The position numbers and the translations under genes are program-made. DNA of 64,000 nt from Dugong dugon (Eukaryota > Chordata > Mammalia > Sirenia > Dugongidae), in contig CM057463.1 of assembly GCA_030035585.1 (NCBI GenBank), positions 138,044,736 through 138,108,735 of the forward strand. The letters are read 5' to 3'. The notes under the pieces are model-generated. The model searched no databases, had not been told where the DNA came from, and saw only the letters and a list, made by a program, of their open reading frames with translations. Shown here piece by piece: positions 12,286 through 22,943 of this stretch (positions within the stretch are counted from its first letter, which is position 1; every line of letters begins with the position of its first letter).

Positions 12286-12599
12286 GTTTCTTATTAGTCC
12301 TCATTCACATCTGGTTTCTTTCCCACCTGTAGCTTGTTATCGATTCAAAGCTGAATAGTCAAAGCTAGCACGACTTCCAAATAATGCTTCCCAGCCAGTG
12401 ACAATCACGCAAAAGGAAGCACTGATTTGAAATGAAGAAGGTAATTTTCCTCAGATCTAAACCATAAATTGTTGCCATTCATGAACTCCAGTAGACTGCT
12501 TCTTCCTTTGTGTTTTCTTCCTATTCATGTCGCTGGGGAATAGGAATAAAGCCCAGGGAACTGGGCCACAGTGCTGAATCCAAGCCAGGTGGCATGTAA

Positions 12600-13078
12600 G
12601 ATACCAGCCTCTGAAATATGCATTCTGTTTGACCCACTAATTCTACCCATTTGTAAGAAATTTTCCTAGGGATATAGTCAAAGATACAAACAAAGACATA
12701 TCAACAGTGGTGTCCAATCCAATGCTGTTTAAAATAGTAAAAAGTTAAAAACAGCCTAAAGGACCAACAGTAGAAAGTTGATTGAATAAATTGTGATGAT
12801 TAATAAGATAGATTACTATGTAGCCATTAAAATACGTGTGTATGTTTTAGAAGCATTTTAACATGGTAATAAAATGTTAAAACTATATTGCTAAGTAAAA
12901 AACATTATGGACAAAGTTATACTATTTTTTAGTATATAAATACAAGATTTTATATGTATTTATAAAACATTGAAAAAATGTTTGCAGATGCCCTTTGGGT
13001 GGTAGTATTTGGAACAATTTTTGCTTTCATCTCTTTTTTTATTTTCAAAGTATTTTACATTGAACATGTAATTTTTAA
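12600..13078 (+). mobile_element. L1M-type 3' end
   Basis: Reads GACCCACTAATTCTACCCAT, AGAAATTTTCCTAGGGATAT, TTGAATAAATTGTGATGAT and a degraded end near TTTTCAAAGTATTTTACATT. Typical old mammalian L1 3' end; 5'-truncated. Confidence 0.7.
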
Positions 13079-13189
13079 TAGCTGAAAGACTACCCATAAT
13101 GAGGCAGACTTCAGTTTGATCTGACAAACACTTATTGATAGCCTGTTATGCAATTAAATTAAGTTCAAAAAATATTTTTTTAATGAGCC

Positions 13190-13600
13190 ATGCAAATAAC
13201 TGTACATTAAAAGAATATTAAGACATGGTCCCTGCTCTTAAGAGCTCACAGTTTAGCAAGATGAACATACAAGAAATCAAGACGATTAATTCCAATAGTT
13301 GTTGCAAGAGAGCATAAGGTACAATGAAAATACAAACGTGAGTGTGGCCATCTTAACCTGGGAGCATCATGGAAGGTAACACCTATGCTTGAATAGCATG
13401 TATGGTCCGTTGGAGTTTAGAAGATGGATAAAGAGATGGAAGGTATTCCAGGTAGAAGAAATAACATATATGAATGCATGGAGGCATTTGCTGCAATGAA
13501 AAGCAAAAGAAGACAAGTTGAAAGATATGAAGATGCAGAAAAAAAGGCAGGGGCTAGACCATGATAGGCTCTTGAAGCATTAAGGGTACAGACTGTACAG
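13190..13600 (+). repeat. Ancient interspersed repeat, family not named (part 1)
   Basis: CATGGTCCCTGCTCTTAAGA, GGTAGAAGAAATAACATATA, CTAGACCATGATAGGCTCTT follow wording common in mammalian introns. It seems to continue at 14205 after the DNA transposon. Confidence 0.5.
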
Positions 13601-14192
13601 TCACACTGTCCAGTATGGTAGCCACTACCCACAGTGGCTGTTGAACACTTAAAATGTGACTAGTCCAAACTGAGGTGTGCAATAAGTATAAAATACCACA
13701 GTAAATGTCAAAGACTTCATATTTAAAGAAATGTAAAACATGTCATTAATAATTTTTGTATTGATTACATATTGAAATGATATTTTGACTATATTGGGTT
13801 AAATTAAATACCAAAAAACCAAGCCCGTTGCCATGGAGTGAATTCCAACTCATGGCAAGCCCACATGTTATAGAGTAGAACTGAGCTCCGTAGGGTTTTC
13901 TTGGCTGTAACCTTTACAGAAGCAGATTGCCAGGTCTTTCTTCCATGATGCCTCTGGGTGGGTTCAAACCACCAACCTTTTGATTAGTAGTAGAGTGCAA
14001 ACTGTTTGCGCCACCCGGGGCCTTTAAATTATAATGTGAGCCACATATGCAATTTTAAATTTTTAGTAGCCAGTTTACTAAAATAAAAAGAAACAAATAA
14101 AATTAATTCTAATAATATATTTAATTTAATGTATTTAATTAAATATGTTATTAAAATTAATTTTGTTTATTTTTTTCTATTGGGCAGCATTA
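13601..14192. mobile_element. Palindromic MER-type DNA transposon split by a SINE
   Basis: CACTGTCCAGTATGGTAGCC, CCACAGTGGCTGTTGAACAC; right side after the SINE TGAGCCACATATGCAATTT and a TTGGGCAGCATTACTC end, with a long AT-rich interior. Confidence 0.7.
13807..14023 (-). repeat. Afrotherian SINE (long type)
   Basis: Minus copy inside a palindromic DNA-transposon relic; TTAAATTA flanks it at 13799-13806 and 14024-14031. Confidence 0.88.
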
Positions 14193-14204
14193 CTCTAGAG
14201 GATA

Positions 14205-16130
14205 GATTAGAGAAACACAACACTGGAAGGAGGAAAACTAGTTAGAAGGCTTTTAAAGAGTCCAGATAAGATGTAATGAGGTATTAAACTAAGCAAATTC
14301 AAATAGGGGTAGAGGGAAGACCATGGATTTGAGTCATTCAAGAGGCTTTATTGACAAAACTAGGAGATCAGTTTAATAAGAAATGAGGAGCTGGTAAAAG
14401 ATTGGAATACCCTCAAGTTTTTGATTGGATGATCATATGAAAAATAGTAACTTTAGGCAAAATACAGAACACGAAAAAAGATCTCGGTGTAAAACTTCAT
14501 TCATTCAAATATTTATTTACTGAGTATCTCCTATGTGATAGTTATTATCTAGCTGAGTAGGTGCTAGGAATCTAGCAATGATGAAACAAATGACGTCCTC
14601 AATCTTCTAGAGCTTAATTACACTCTAGTGTAAATACATAATGGGTTCAATTTAGTCATGTTTAAAGTGAGCTGACTATGAGAAATTCAGGTAGAAGTGT
14701 CAACCAGACATGTAGAGGTTCACGTTTAAAATTTAGGATAAAGATATGGATTGTAGTTAGAGACTTGGAAATCAGGACGGTGAAATAATGGGGGTGGAGA
14801 AGGCCACCTAGGGACAGCATGTAAAGAATAAAATCCTGAGAGACACGAGCTATTTAAGGGAAAGTAGAGAAAGAGGACTCAGCAAAGGAGATGGATGGAG
14901 GAGAACTAAGAGAAAACAATTTCAAAAAAGTCCAGGAAGGAGAAAATTTTTACCAATGTTGTGAATGGTGTCAAATGGAGCAGATTGATAAGGTAAGATA
15001 AAGACTACCAAGGACCCATTGGATTAGGTAGTCAGGAGCCTGTTGCTTACTTTTGTTGAGGCAGTTTCAGTGGAGTAGTGGGCACAAAGCCAGATTAAAA
15101 ACAAAAAAAACCTCCAAATCCAATGCCGTTGAGTCAATTCCAACTCATAGTGACCCTATAGGACAGAGTAGAACTGCCCCATAGAGTTTCCAAGGAGTGA
15201 CTGGTGGATTTGAACTGCTGACCTTTGGTTAGCAGCCATGCTCTTAACTGCTGCTGCACCACTCGGGCTCCAAGTGAAAGGAGGTGAGGATTGAAGATGG
15301 CACCTGAACATTGCCTCTTTGAAGAACTTGGCTGCGAAGGACAGTGGTTAGAAAAGAAAAAAGCGGAAGGGATTGCTTTAGGTAGGAGAGACTTGAGCAT
15401 GTTTTCAGGTTTTAGGGAAGGCCCAGTAGAGGGGATTGAAAATAGAGAACAACAAAGGAGGAAGTGTTGGAATAACATCTCATGGGAGTTGAAAGCAGAT
15501 GGGATCAAAAGCACTGGAGACATATTAGTCTTGAATACAAAATGGAACACCTCCATGTTCTCATTTGTCAGGTGGGATTTGAAAAATACAAATGTATGTG
15601 GGGAGCGGTAGGAAGTTGAAAGAGTCCCTGTCTGATGACCATTCTCCATTAATTAGGGGATAATTGCCTACGGAAATTACAGAGAGTGGAGACTGAGCAG
15701 GAAGTCTCAGGAGAAGGATGAAAAGTTTGAAATAGCTACTGAAGGGAACTGAAGAGCCAATTAACAAAAAATGAATAAAAAGAATATCCAATAGCACTGA
15801 GGGTTCCGTTAAGATTGGGTACCGTATGTTTATGTGACATGAATAGCTCCCATTGTGTGGTTTTTCTCTAGCTGTGCTGAACAGTCCGTATGTGGAAATG
15901 AAGTAATTCAGTGGCAAAATTGGTTCAAAGGCTTGGATTCCAATTAAAAGCAGAAAGATGATTTGGGACTCTGTGGGTGATGATGAGAAATTCAAATAGT
16001 TGGCCATAGAGTTTTGCCTAGTAAAGGAAGAAGAGTGATTAGAAGAACATTGAAAGATGCAGAAACAAAGAGAGGGTCAAGAGATGGAAGTCTAGGTAAG
16101 GCTGATGAGCTCCTGGAAGGAAGCTATAAA
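14205..16130 (+). repeat. Ancient interspersed repeat, family not named (part 2)
   Basis: Purine-rich text (AACTAGTTAGAAGGCTTTTA, GGCAGTTTCAGTGGAGTAGT, AAGAACTTGGCTGCGAAGGA) continuing the previous piece and split by the SINE at 15101-15271. Related wording recurs at about 1800-1935, 2600-2745 and 17195-17400. Confidence 0.5.
15101..15271 (-). repeat. Afrotherian SINE (short type)
   Basis: Minus copy, ACAAAAAAAACCTCC tail side to CACTCGGGCTCC head side. Splits an ancient repeat whose text continues on both sides. Confidence 0.9.
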
Positions 16131-16167
16131 TGAGAAATGATGACTCCTCCAAAATAATAATGATATA

Positions 16168-16400
16168 TCAATAACAACAATAATAAATAGTTGTCATTTA
16201 TTAAGCAATTACTATGTGCCAGGTAGTGCTTTAAATGTTTTATTTACCACATTTATTCCTCAGAACAACCCCATAAGGTAGTTATTCTAGCCTTTTGTTC
16301 TTTTAGATAAATAGATTTAAGCACTGAGATTTAAATAAGTTAAGATCACAGAGCCAGTAGGTGGCAGAGCCCACTTTTTTAACCACTGTGTAGGCCAAAG
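16168..16400 (-). repeat. MIR SINE
   Basis: Minus MIR, nearly complete: ATTACTATGTGCCAGGTAGT, CAGAACAACCCCATAAGGTA, AGTAGGTGGCAGAGCCCA. Confidence 0.87.
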
Positions 16401-16684
16401 TCAAAGACATAAAAGATATAATTTACTTACAAAGGAATGAAGTTTCACAGTAAACAGGGAAGAGAGCAGTAAGAAAGTCAGTGTAGACTGGGAAGACCAA
16501 GTTCAGGGAGAGGAGCACAGAGCGAATGGGGATAAAGTTAAAGGAGACTAGAACAAATCATTGAGGAAGTCTACAATTAGAATGGTGTTGAAGAATTATC
16601 AAGGTGAATAGCACTGAAAAAAAAAAATGACCTTGGATTCCCCAACTTTACAAATAAGATTATTGGTGTAAACTCAAGGCACAT

Positions 16685-16944
16685 TAAAAAAAAAAAAAAA
16701 AGACACACACACACACACAGGAAGAAGAAAAACAAAACCCACGTTGTCATGCTATAGCACTGATTCTGATTCATAGTGACCCCATGTGTGCAGAGTAGAA
16801 CTGTGCTCCATAGGATTTTCAGTGGCTGATTTTTCAGAAGTAGATCACCAGGCCTTTCTTCTGAGGTGCCTCTGGATGGGTTTGAACTGCCAACTTTTTG
16901 GTTAGTAGCTGAGCACTTAACTGTTTGCACCACCCAGGGACTCC
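16685..16944 (-). repeat. Afrotherian SINE with A-run and (AC)n tail
   Basis: SINE body 16731-16944; its 3' tail (left side) has grown into (AC)n at 16703-16719 and poly(A) at 16685-16701. Target duplication TCARGGCACAT at 16674-16684 and 16945-16955 shows the microsatellite belongs to the insertion. Confidence 0.88.
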
Positions 16945-17870
16945 TCAGGGCACATACTATATATCACAGTTCAGAGAATAAAGTTGAAAAGGCCTCATGC
17001 CAGCCCCCAAAGAACTTACTGTACAATCTAGAGAAGAACAGAACTAGGACCAAAACAGCATAATACAAACCAGGGTAAGAAAATGTCAGAAAGACAAAAC
17101 TGGAGTGCTCTGGGGCTCAATTTTTTTTTAAAGAGTGCATTAGCTAAAGAGATCTGAAAAATGGAGGTGGTGTTCTGTATACATAGGATTTAGATAAGCA
17201 GAAAAGTTAGACTGTGTATTCTAGAGAGAAGAAACTGCATAAACAGAGACAGTGTAGGCAAGTCCAGGGAAAGTTGGGGAGCACGTTTGGAAAGGTAAGC
17301 TGCTGCTGTGTTGTAACTGATGACAATACCCTGAATTTATACTTTATATATAATTCAGAAGGCAATGAGGAATTATTAAAAGGTTTGAACCAGGAAATTA
17401 TAGAATAAAAGGCTCAGGTCCAGAGCATCATTAGACTATCCTTTCTGCTCAGAATTTTTTACTTTTTTTCCAGAATGAAACATGCTCATTTGATGAAGTG
17501 CAATCTTGACAGTGGTAGAATTAAATAGGTTTTAAGATGATGAAAATGAAGGTGTCTGGAGTTTGATCATTGTCTCATAAAAATAAACTGGCTTCCTTTA
17601 TATCCCTAAAGAGTATTTCTAGTCTGAAGATCTAAGTCAAGGAGGAAGATCAGGAAGCAAATCACAATGTGCTGTCCTCTACCACACAAGCCTTTAATGC
17701 CAGTGAAATAAAGTAAAAGTGAACAGGAAATGCAGACTTCTTAAATAAAGAAATTATAATATGCATCTGAGAGGTATATGTGGAAATGGAGAAGGATTAT
17801 GCTTTGATAAAAACCAAGGATTGAAAGGGAATTAGGCACCAACTGTGCACATTTACATGAACTACATGAG

Positions 17871-17938
17871 GCATTGGTGGTCCAGTGGTAGAATTCTCAC
17901 CTTCCATGCAGGAGACTCAGTTTATTCCTGGCCAATGC
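17871..17938 (+). pseudogene. tRNA-Gly-like SINE head
   Basis: GCATTGG at the 5' end pairs perfectly with CCAATGC at 17932-17938. The A-box region GGTCCAGTGGTAGAATTCTC matches tRNA-Gly. The anticodon loop reads CTTCCAT (TCC, glycine). The T arm is shortened by about two bases and its B box (TTTATTCC) is degraded, so a functional tRNA gene is unlikely. Confidence 0.8.
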
Positions 17939-18212
17939 ACCTCACACGCAGTGGTGCATTCATGTCATGTTAGTGGAATCTGTGAGTTGCTGTGATGCTG
18001 AACAGGTTTCAGTGGAGCTTCCAGACTAAGACAGGCTAGGAAGAAAGACCTGGCCATATACTTCCGAAAATCAGCCAGTGAAAACCCCATGGGTTACAAT
18101 GGTCCAGTCTTCAACTGATCATGGGGGTGGTGCAGGACTGGGCAGTGTTTTGTTCGTTTGTTCATTTGTGCATAAGGTCACCATGCGCCAGAACCAACTT
18201 GACAGCAGCTAA
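17871..18212 (+). repeat. tRNA-Gly-headed, RTE-tailed SINE
   Basis: A tRNA-Gly-like head (17871-17938), a body shared with 8952-9136 (AGCTTCCAGACTAAGACAG) and an RTE-type tail (GACTGGGCAGTGTTTTGTT, CAGCAGCTAACAAC). It differs in head and body from the other SINEs in the window. Confidence 0.85.
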
Positions 18213-18524
18213 CAACACTATATGAACCACAGGTGTTTTCCAATCTCCTCTTCATGCGTCTCCACACATCTGTCAGCAGTAGTACAGGAGCATCCAAAAG
18301 GCATGGCCAAGGGCATTCACTCAGTTGTTTTGTTTTGCTTTTGCTAGGAACAGCTGTAAGTCTAGGGCATCAGAATATATTTATGAGCTTAACAAGATAT
18401 GTTTGTTTTAAATATATATTCAAAAAGACCACCATATAGCAACCAGTAACTCTTGCTGAACTCAGTGTTTTCTCTGGGAATAAACAATGGGTCCAGACAG
18501 TTTTCTTCAAAGAGTCTTTCCATG

Positions 18525-18662
18525 GCACCTGCGTCAGGATCACTATGGGTGATTCTTTAAAATGTAGGTACCAGGGTCCCCTCCAGACCTAGGGCATCAG
18601 AATCTCTGAATGTGATGAACTTCTGAAAAGCTTCCTAAGTGATCAGTATGTATGCTAAAGCT
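18525..18662 (+). mobile_element. MER5-type hAT fragment
   Basis: CAGGATCACTATGGGTGATT, GGGCATCAGAATCTCTGAAT and GTATGCTAAAGC follow MER5 wording, without clear ends. Confidence 0.55.
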
Positions 18663-21600
18663 GTTGAATCTTTGGCCACCTAGAAGAATACAAAAAAAAA
18701 TGTGGTTGGCTGAAGGACAGAAGTGAGAGGGAGACTTCCCACTGTAAACCCTTTTCTACCTTTTTAATTCTGAATCTTTTCATGAACAAAACAGAAAAAA
18801 AAAAAGCATCATACTTATATTTGTACCCCCAGAACCAGGCAGAGCATCTTGCACATAGCAGCATGATCAGAAAAACATCTGTGGGGTTGAACTAATCTGC
18901 ATGGTCCTGAATGGCATAATTTATAATAAATTATAATTAAAATACTTTTTTTATACTCTTATTCCCTCCCCCTTCCCTCACCTTCTCAAAAGAAAGAGAA
19001 TAATTGCTGCATTGCTGCATTATGAACTGTTTTTGCACCAGGACACGTTTTGCTCCTTATTCTTCTTGGTAGTGATTCATGCATTCCCCATACCTGGAAC
19101 TTACTGGATTTGCATGGTTGGGGCTGAAAAATGTAGATAAGACTCCCATATCTTTCTCTTAGCTACAATTTTTACCAATTGTATCTGTTTCTTTCTAATG
19201 AGTACCAGTGTGTACGGTATTTGACATTTACCTTTTGCCTTTTACAGAAAAAAATACCATAAATAAGTATCTTGTTATATATATCTACGTCTGTTAGGCT
19301 AGGAAGGATTTATTTTCAGCTGATAATAAAGTTTATGCCTTTGGTAGTGTTCATAATGATTTGAGTTTTAAGCAGCTAATTAGTCTTTTTGGTAACAGTT
19401 AATACTTTTACCATGCTTATAGAAAAAAAAAATTGTTGTAGAAATGCAATTGTAACTTCTTCCAGTATTTTTCTCCTCATTGGAACCTCCATGTATAATA
19501 CAGATAATTTATTTTGATCCATTCTATCTTTTTTTTAAAAACCTCAGTTGGGAAGCATTTTAAAAATTATAAAGTTATCCCCTTTATGAAAAAACTAATA
19601 TTTTCTCTGAACTGATGACCTTTACAGGCTTTCTTCATTTCTTTCTATAGTATGCAGAAGTTGTTGTAAGGTGAGGAATTGCCAAGAGACAGAGTGACAT
19701 TATAAGTGTCATAGGTCAAAACAGGGACAAGGAAGAAATGCTTGCAACATTCTAGTTATGTATTTGTTCTTGCTAGTCCCATTGCTTGTTGTGCATAGTT
19801 TCGTAACTTAAAAATACTAAAGAAAACTTGAAGAGGTTCCATATTAAACAAAAGATATGTTATATTGCAAGGCAAGAGAGAATATTGTGATTCACTAAAA
19901 GAAAGTCTTAAAAGACATTAAAATGTTTTATTTCCTGGCAAATTATACTCCCTTTGGTCTTGTATTCCTTTAGAAGCACAAAACAAAATCCCAGGCTTGA
20001 GTCTCAACTTTAAAAGTGCCGTGAGGTGCCATGCATTAGGAAAGAAAAAAAAATCACTTTGAAATAGCCCTTTTACTCATAGTGCACTTTGCATTATGCT
20101 AAAGTGGATATACAAAAATAGAACTGAAAGCCTGGGGAAGGTTCCATGCTTGCAGGCTAAGAAGCTTTTCTTTGACAGGAGTAAGTTCAACACCTTGTAA
20201 GTATCATCTCGATCCTTACAAATCAGGTTGGGTTTCAGCAAAAGCAATGTTATTAACTAGCTCATAACTCATTTTGGGTTTCCTCTGTCTATCAGAGAAA
20301 GTGACTTTTTTTACTTTCTATAGTCATGCAGTTAGAAAAGTAGTACTGTGGTTTGATTGTCACAGAATATAATGTTTTCCAAGGTGGGAAAGAGAATTCA
20401 AAGGAAGGTCAAATGTATTAGTGTCAGAAAGTCACACAGGACCTCTAAGTTTTCGATTTTCTTTCCATTGTAGATATTATTCAAGTGAAATGTGGACACA
20501 CATGTATCTATAAATCTTTCATAAAAATAAAGCAAGAAATTTGAACTAGTGGCTAACCAGGTTAAGAAAAAAAAATACATATGTGTGTGTTTATGTATTT
20601 TTACATTGTATTAAAGTTTTTCTTTTAACAGAAAGACATCTTGAAATATTCTGCTACACTGAAAAAAAATGTGGCATATAAAACAAATAAGGAAAGACTG
20701 CCTCTAACAGAAAGTATAAGAGAACTTCCAAATTTAAGTATGATTTTCATAAGTTTCTCAATCACATGTTGTTTTGATAAACTTTGGAGAAGAAAAGGAG
20801 GTGGAGGTAAAAAAAATAAGTCACAGAATTGAAGTGACTGTAGAACATACATAACCAGGTTAAATTTTAAAAGTCTCATTTTTCAGAAAGACCCAAAATG
20901 GTATTAAGTGTTCCTTATCAAATCTATTACTGTATCATTCTGCTGGGAGCTACTTAAAATCGCCCTCAGAGTATTTTGTTTGTGAAACTTCTAAGATTAA
21001 TATCTGTTCAGGCAGAGTGAATATAAACACAATTAAATATTCTTGATTACAGTTGAGGCTTTTCATGGGAAAGCCCAGCAGGATTTGTTCCATAGAATAC
21101 AGGCTTTTACTATTTCTTCTTATTCATAGTCGTAATTTTTTTTTTGATTCATTATATAAAATCTTAATATAACCTTTTTTCTCATCTCTACCACTTTATC
21201 TCATTGAATTTTATTTGATATTTCTTTCAACCACTTAATGAGTGAACCTTTTATATTCATTATTATGATGATTATAATAATCATTATTACTATTCATTCC
21301 CATAACATTATATATTTTAGGAAAGTGCTATTATCACATGAATTATTTTTATGGTTCTTTTTTATGGTAGCAAAAATTCCACAATGATTTTCTTTGCCAT
21401 TGAAAATCTCACGCAGAAGAATTATTTCTGTTTGTCAACATCTGACCGACAAAAGTTATTTGCATTCACTTAGAGCAGTAGCTTTAAAAATGCTCAGTGC
21501 ACATCCCAGATCAATTTAATCAAACCTACAGAATTGAAATTTATTTTACTATGAAAAGTTCCCCACATTTGCTATGATTTTTTTTTCAGTGCATGAATTC

Positions 21601-21700
21601 AGTCTTGCTCAGGTGCTTCCATAGAAGAGTCGATTTTATCTATCCAAGCATTGAAGACTATGTTTAAATTAGGAGGTATAAGATATTGGGAATAAATAGT

Positions 21701-21905
21701 AAAACCTGTTGCCATGGAGTTGATTCTGACTTATGGCAACCCCATGTCTGTCAGAGTAGAACTGTGCTCCATAGGGTTTCCAAAGACTGATTTTTTGGAA
21801 GTAGATCACCAAGCCTTTCTTCCAAGGCACCTCTGAGTGGACTTGAACTGCCAGCCATTCGGATAGCAGTCAATGCATTAACCATTTGCACCACACAAGA
21901 ACCCC
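21701..21905 (-). repeat. Afrotherian SINE (long type)
   Basis: Minus copy: GCCATGGAGTTGATTCTGAC, TAGATCACCAAGCCTTTC, ending near GCACCACACAAGAACCCC. Confidence 0.9.
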
Positions 21906-22215
21906 AGTATAAATATATTCCCAATATATACATATATTGGAAATGAATATGGAAAAATGTTTTGAGAGTGTTATTGATGGAAAATGGTTAATGATTACTT
22001 TAGTAAAAACTCAGGCCCCAGCCTGTCGTCATTGTGGCCTCTAATAAATGCAAACCAGAGGTCACTCAGTTAATGTTAATAATGACAGTTCATTGAATCT
22101 TGAAGGACTAGATTACAAGCTGAATTAAGTAGATTGAAATTAAAATTCCAACCTCCTGGAACCCTGATGCCTCAAATGATGAGTAGTCCACATATCATGA
22201 GGCCATTATGTGTTG

Positions 22216-22420
22216 ACGTTGTTGTTGGGTGCTATTGAGTCAATTCTGACTCATGGCAACCCCATGTGTTACAGAATAGAACTGCTGTATAGGGTTTTCT
22301 TGACTGTAGTCATAACAGAAGCAGATTGCCAGGCCTTTCTTCCACAGTACCACTGGGTGGGTTTGAATTGCCAACCTTTAGGCTAGTAGTCGAGCACAAA
22401 CCATTTGCACTGCCTAACAA
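22216..22420 (-). repeat. Afrotherian SINE (long type)
   Basis: Diverged minus copy with GTTGTTG tail, TCTGACTCATGGCAACCC and GCCAACCTTTAGGCTAG. It lies 340 bp upstream of exon A. Confidence 0.87.
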
Positions 22421-22760
22421 CACCTCTAGGATGCGCTACTCAGCTGCAGTCTAGTTGCACTAGCGTCAGTATATGGCAGCTAATAGGTGTTTGACTCATT
22501 TTTTGTAATAAAATATATTAAAATTTCAAGAAAAAAATGCTCATCAGATCATGCTAATAATATATTCTCTACTGTGCATTCATATAATGAGAGTACTTGA
22601 GATATGTCCAAAATCCCGAAACTCTTCATGAATTGAAGGCCTGGGCAGACTACTTAGTAATTAAAAAAAAAAAAAAAAATTTACCCTTGCTGTGATTGCA
22701 CTGCCCCCTAGTGTTAAAACAATTTGTATTTGCAGCGCTGTTCATCTTTGCCTTTTTCAG

Positions 22761-22943
22761 ATCAGCATTTTCATGACCCATTTGTCCAACTACGGGAATG
22801 ACCGACTGGGGTTATACACATTTGTTAATCTGGCCAACTTCGTTCAGAGCTGGACCAACCTACGACTTCAGACTCTGCCTCCACTGCAACTGGCTCACAA
22901 ATATTTTGAGCTCTTCCCTGAACAGAAAGACCCTCTCTGGCAG
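22761..22943 (+). CDS. NDST3: NDST3-like exon A: end of deacetylase region, entry to sulfotransferase
   Basis: First coding exon visible in the window; 183 nt, 61 codons, phase 0 at both ends. It follows a TTTTTCAG acceptor and ends CAG|GTAAGA. The peptide opens [17 protein letters not shown] and ends EQKDPLWQ, which I recognise from the N-deacetylase/N-sulfotransferase family (Golgi type II membrane enzymes that replace N-acetyl by N-sulfate on heparan sulfate glucosamine). Counting back from the stop on an 873-residue protein it is residues 514-574. The [13 protein letters not shown] stretch is nearly invariant in the family. An in-frame ATG at 22692 lies in the intron and is not a start. 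No repeats interrupt the exon. Paralogue choice (NDST3 over NDST4) rests on remembered wording of the later exons. Confidence 0.93.

Larger units (their letters stand above)
1..22760 (+). other. Upstream intron of the NDST3-like gene (3' end only)
   Basis: No exon of the family (for example the GGELFFTVVLNP-type segment that should precede exon A) was found, so I read this as the tail of one large intron. Besides the repeats listed separately, 1-835, 4500-5180, 9140-11317, 18660-21690 and 22425-22760 are AT-rich sequence in which I recognise nothing firm. A TA-rich stretch lies at about 281-345. Confidence 0.6.

Noticed and set aside
15134..15649. 171-codon minus frame
   Set aside because: Runs through a SINE into an ancient repeat; not a gene.
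17871..17938. Functional tRNA-Gly gene
   Set aside because: T arm is shortened and the B box degraded, and a SINE body follows immediately.
22692..22760. In-frame ATG and open sequence upstream of exon A
   Set aside because: A TTTTTCAG acceptor precedes ISIFMTHLS and upstream codons do not resemble the family; it is intron.
1..22760. Earlier NDST exons (for example those encoding the GGELFFT segment)
   Set aside because: Looked for the expected wording with proper splice sites and did not find it; probably further upstream.
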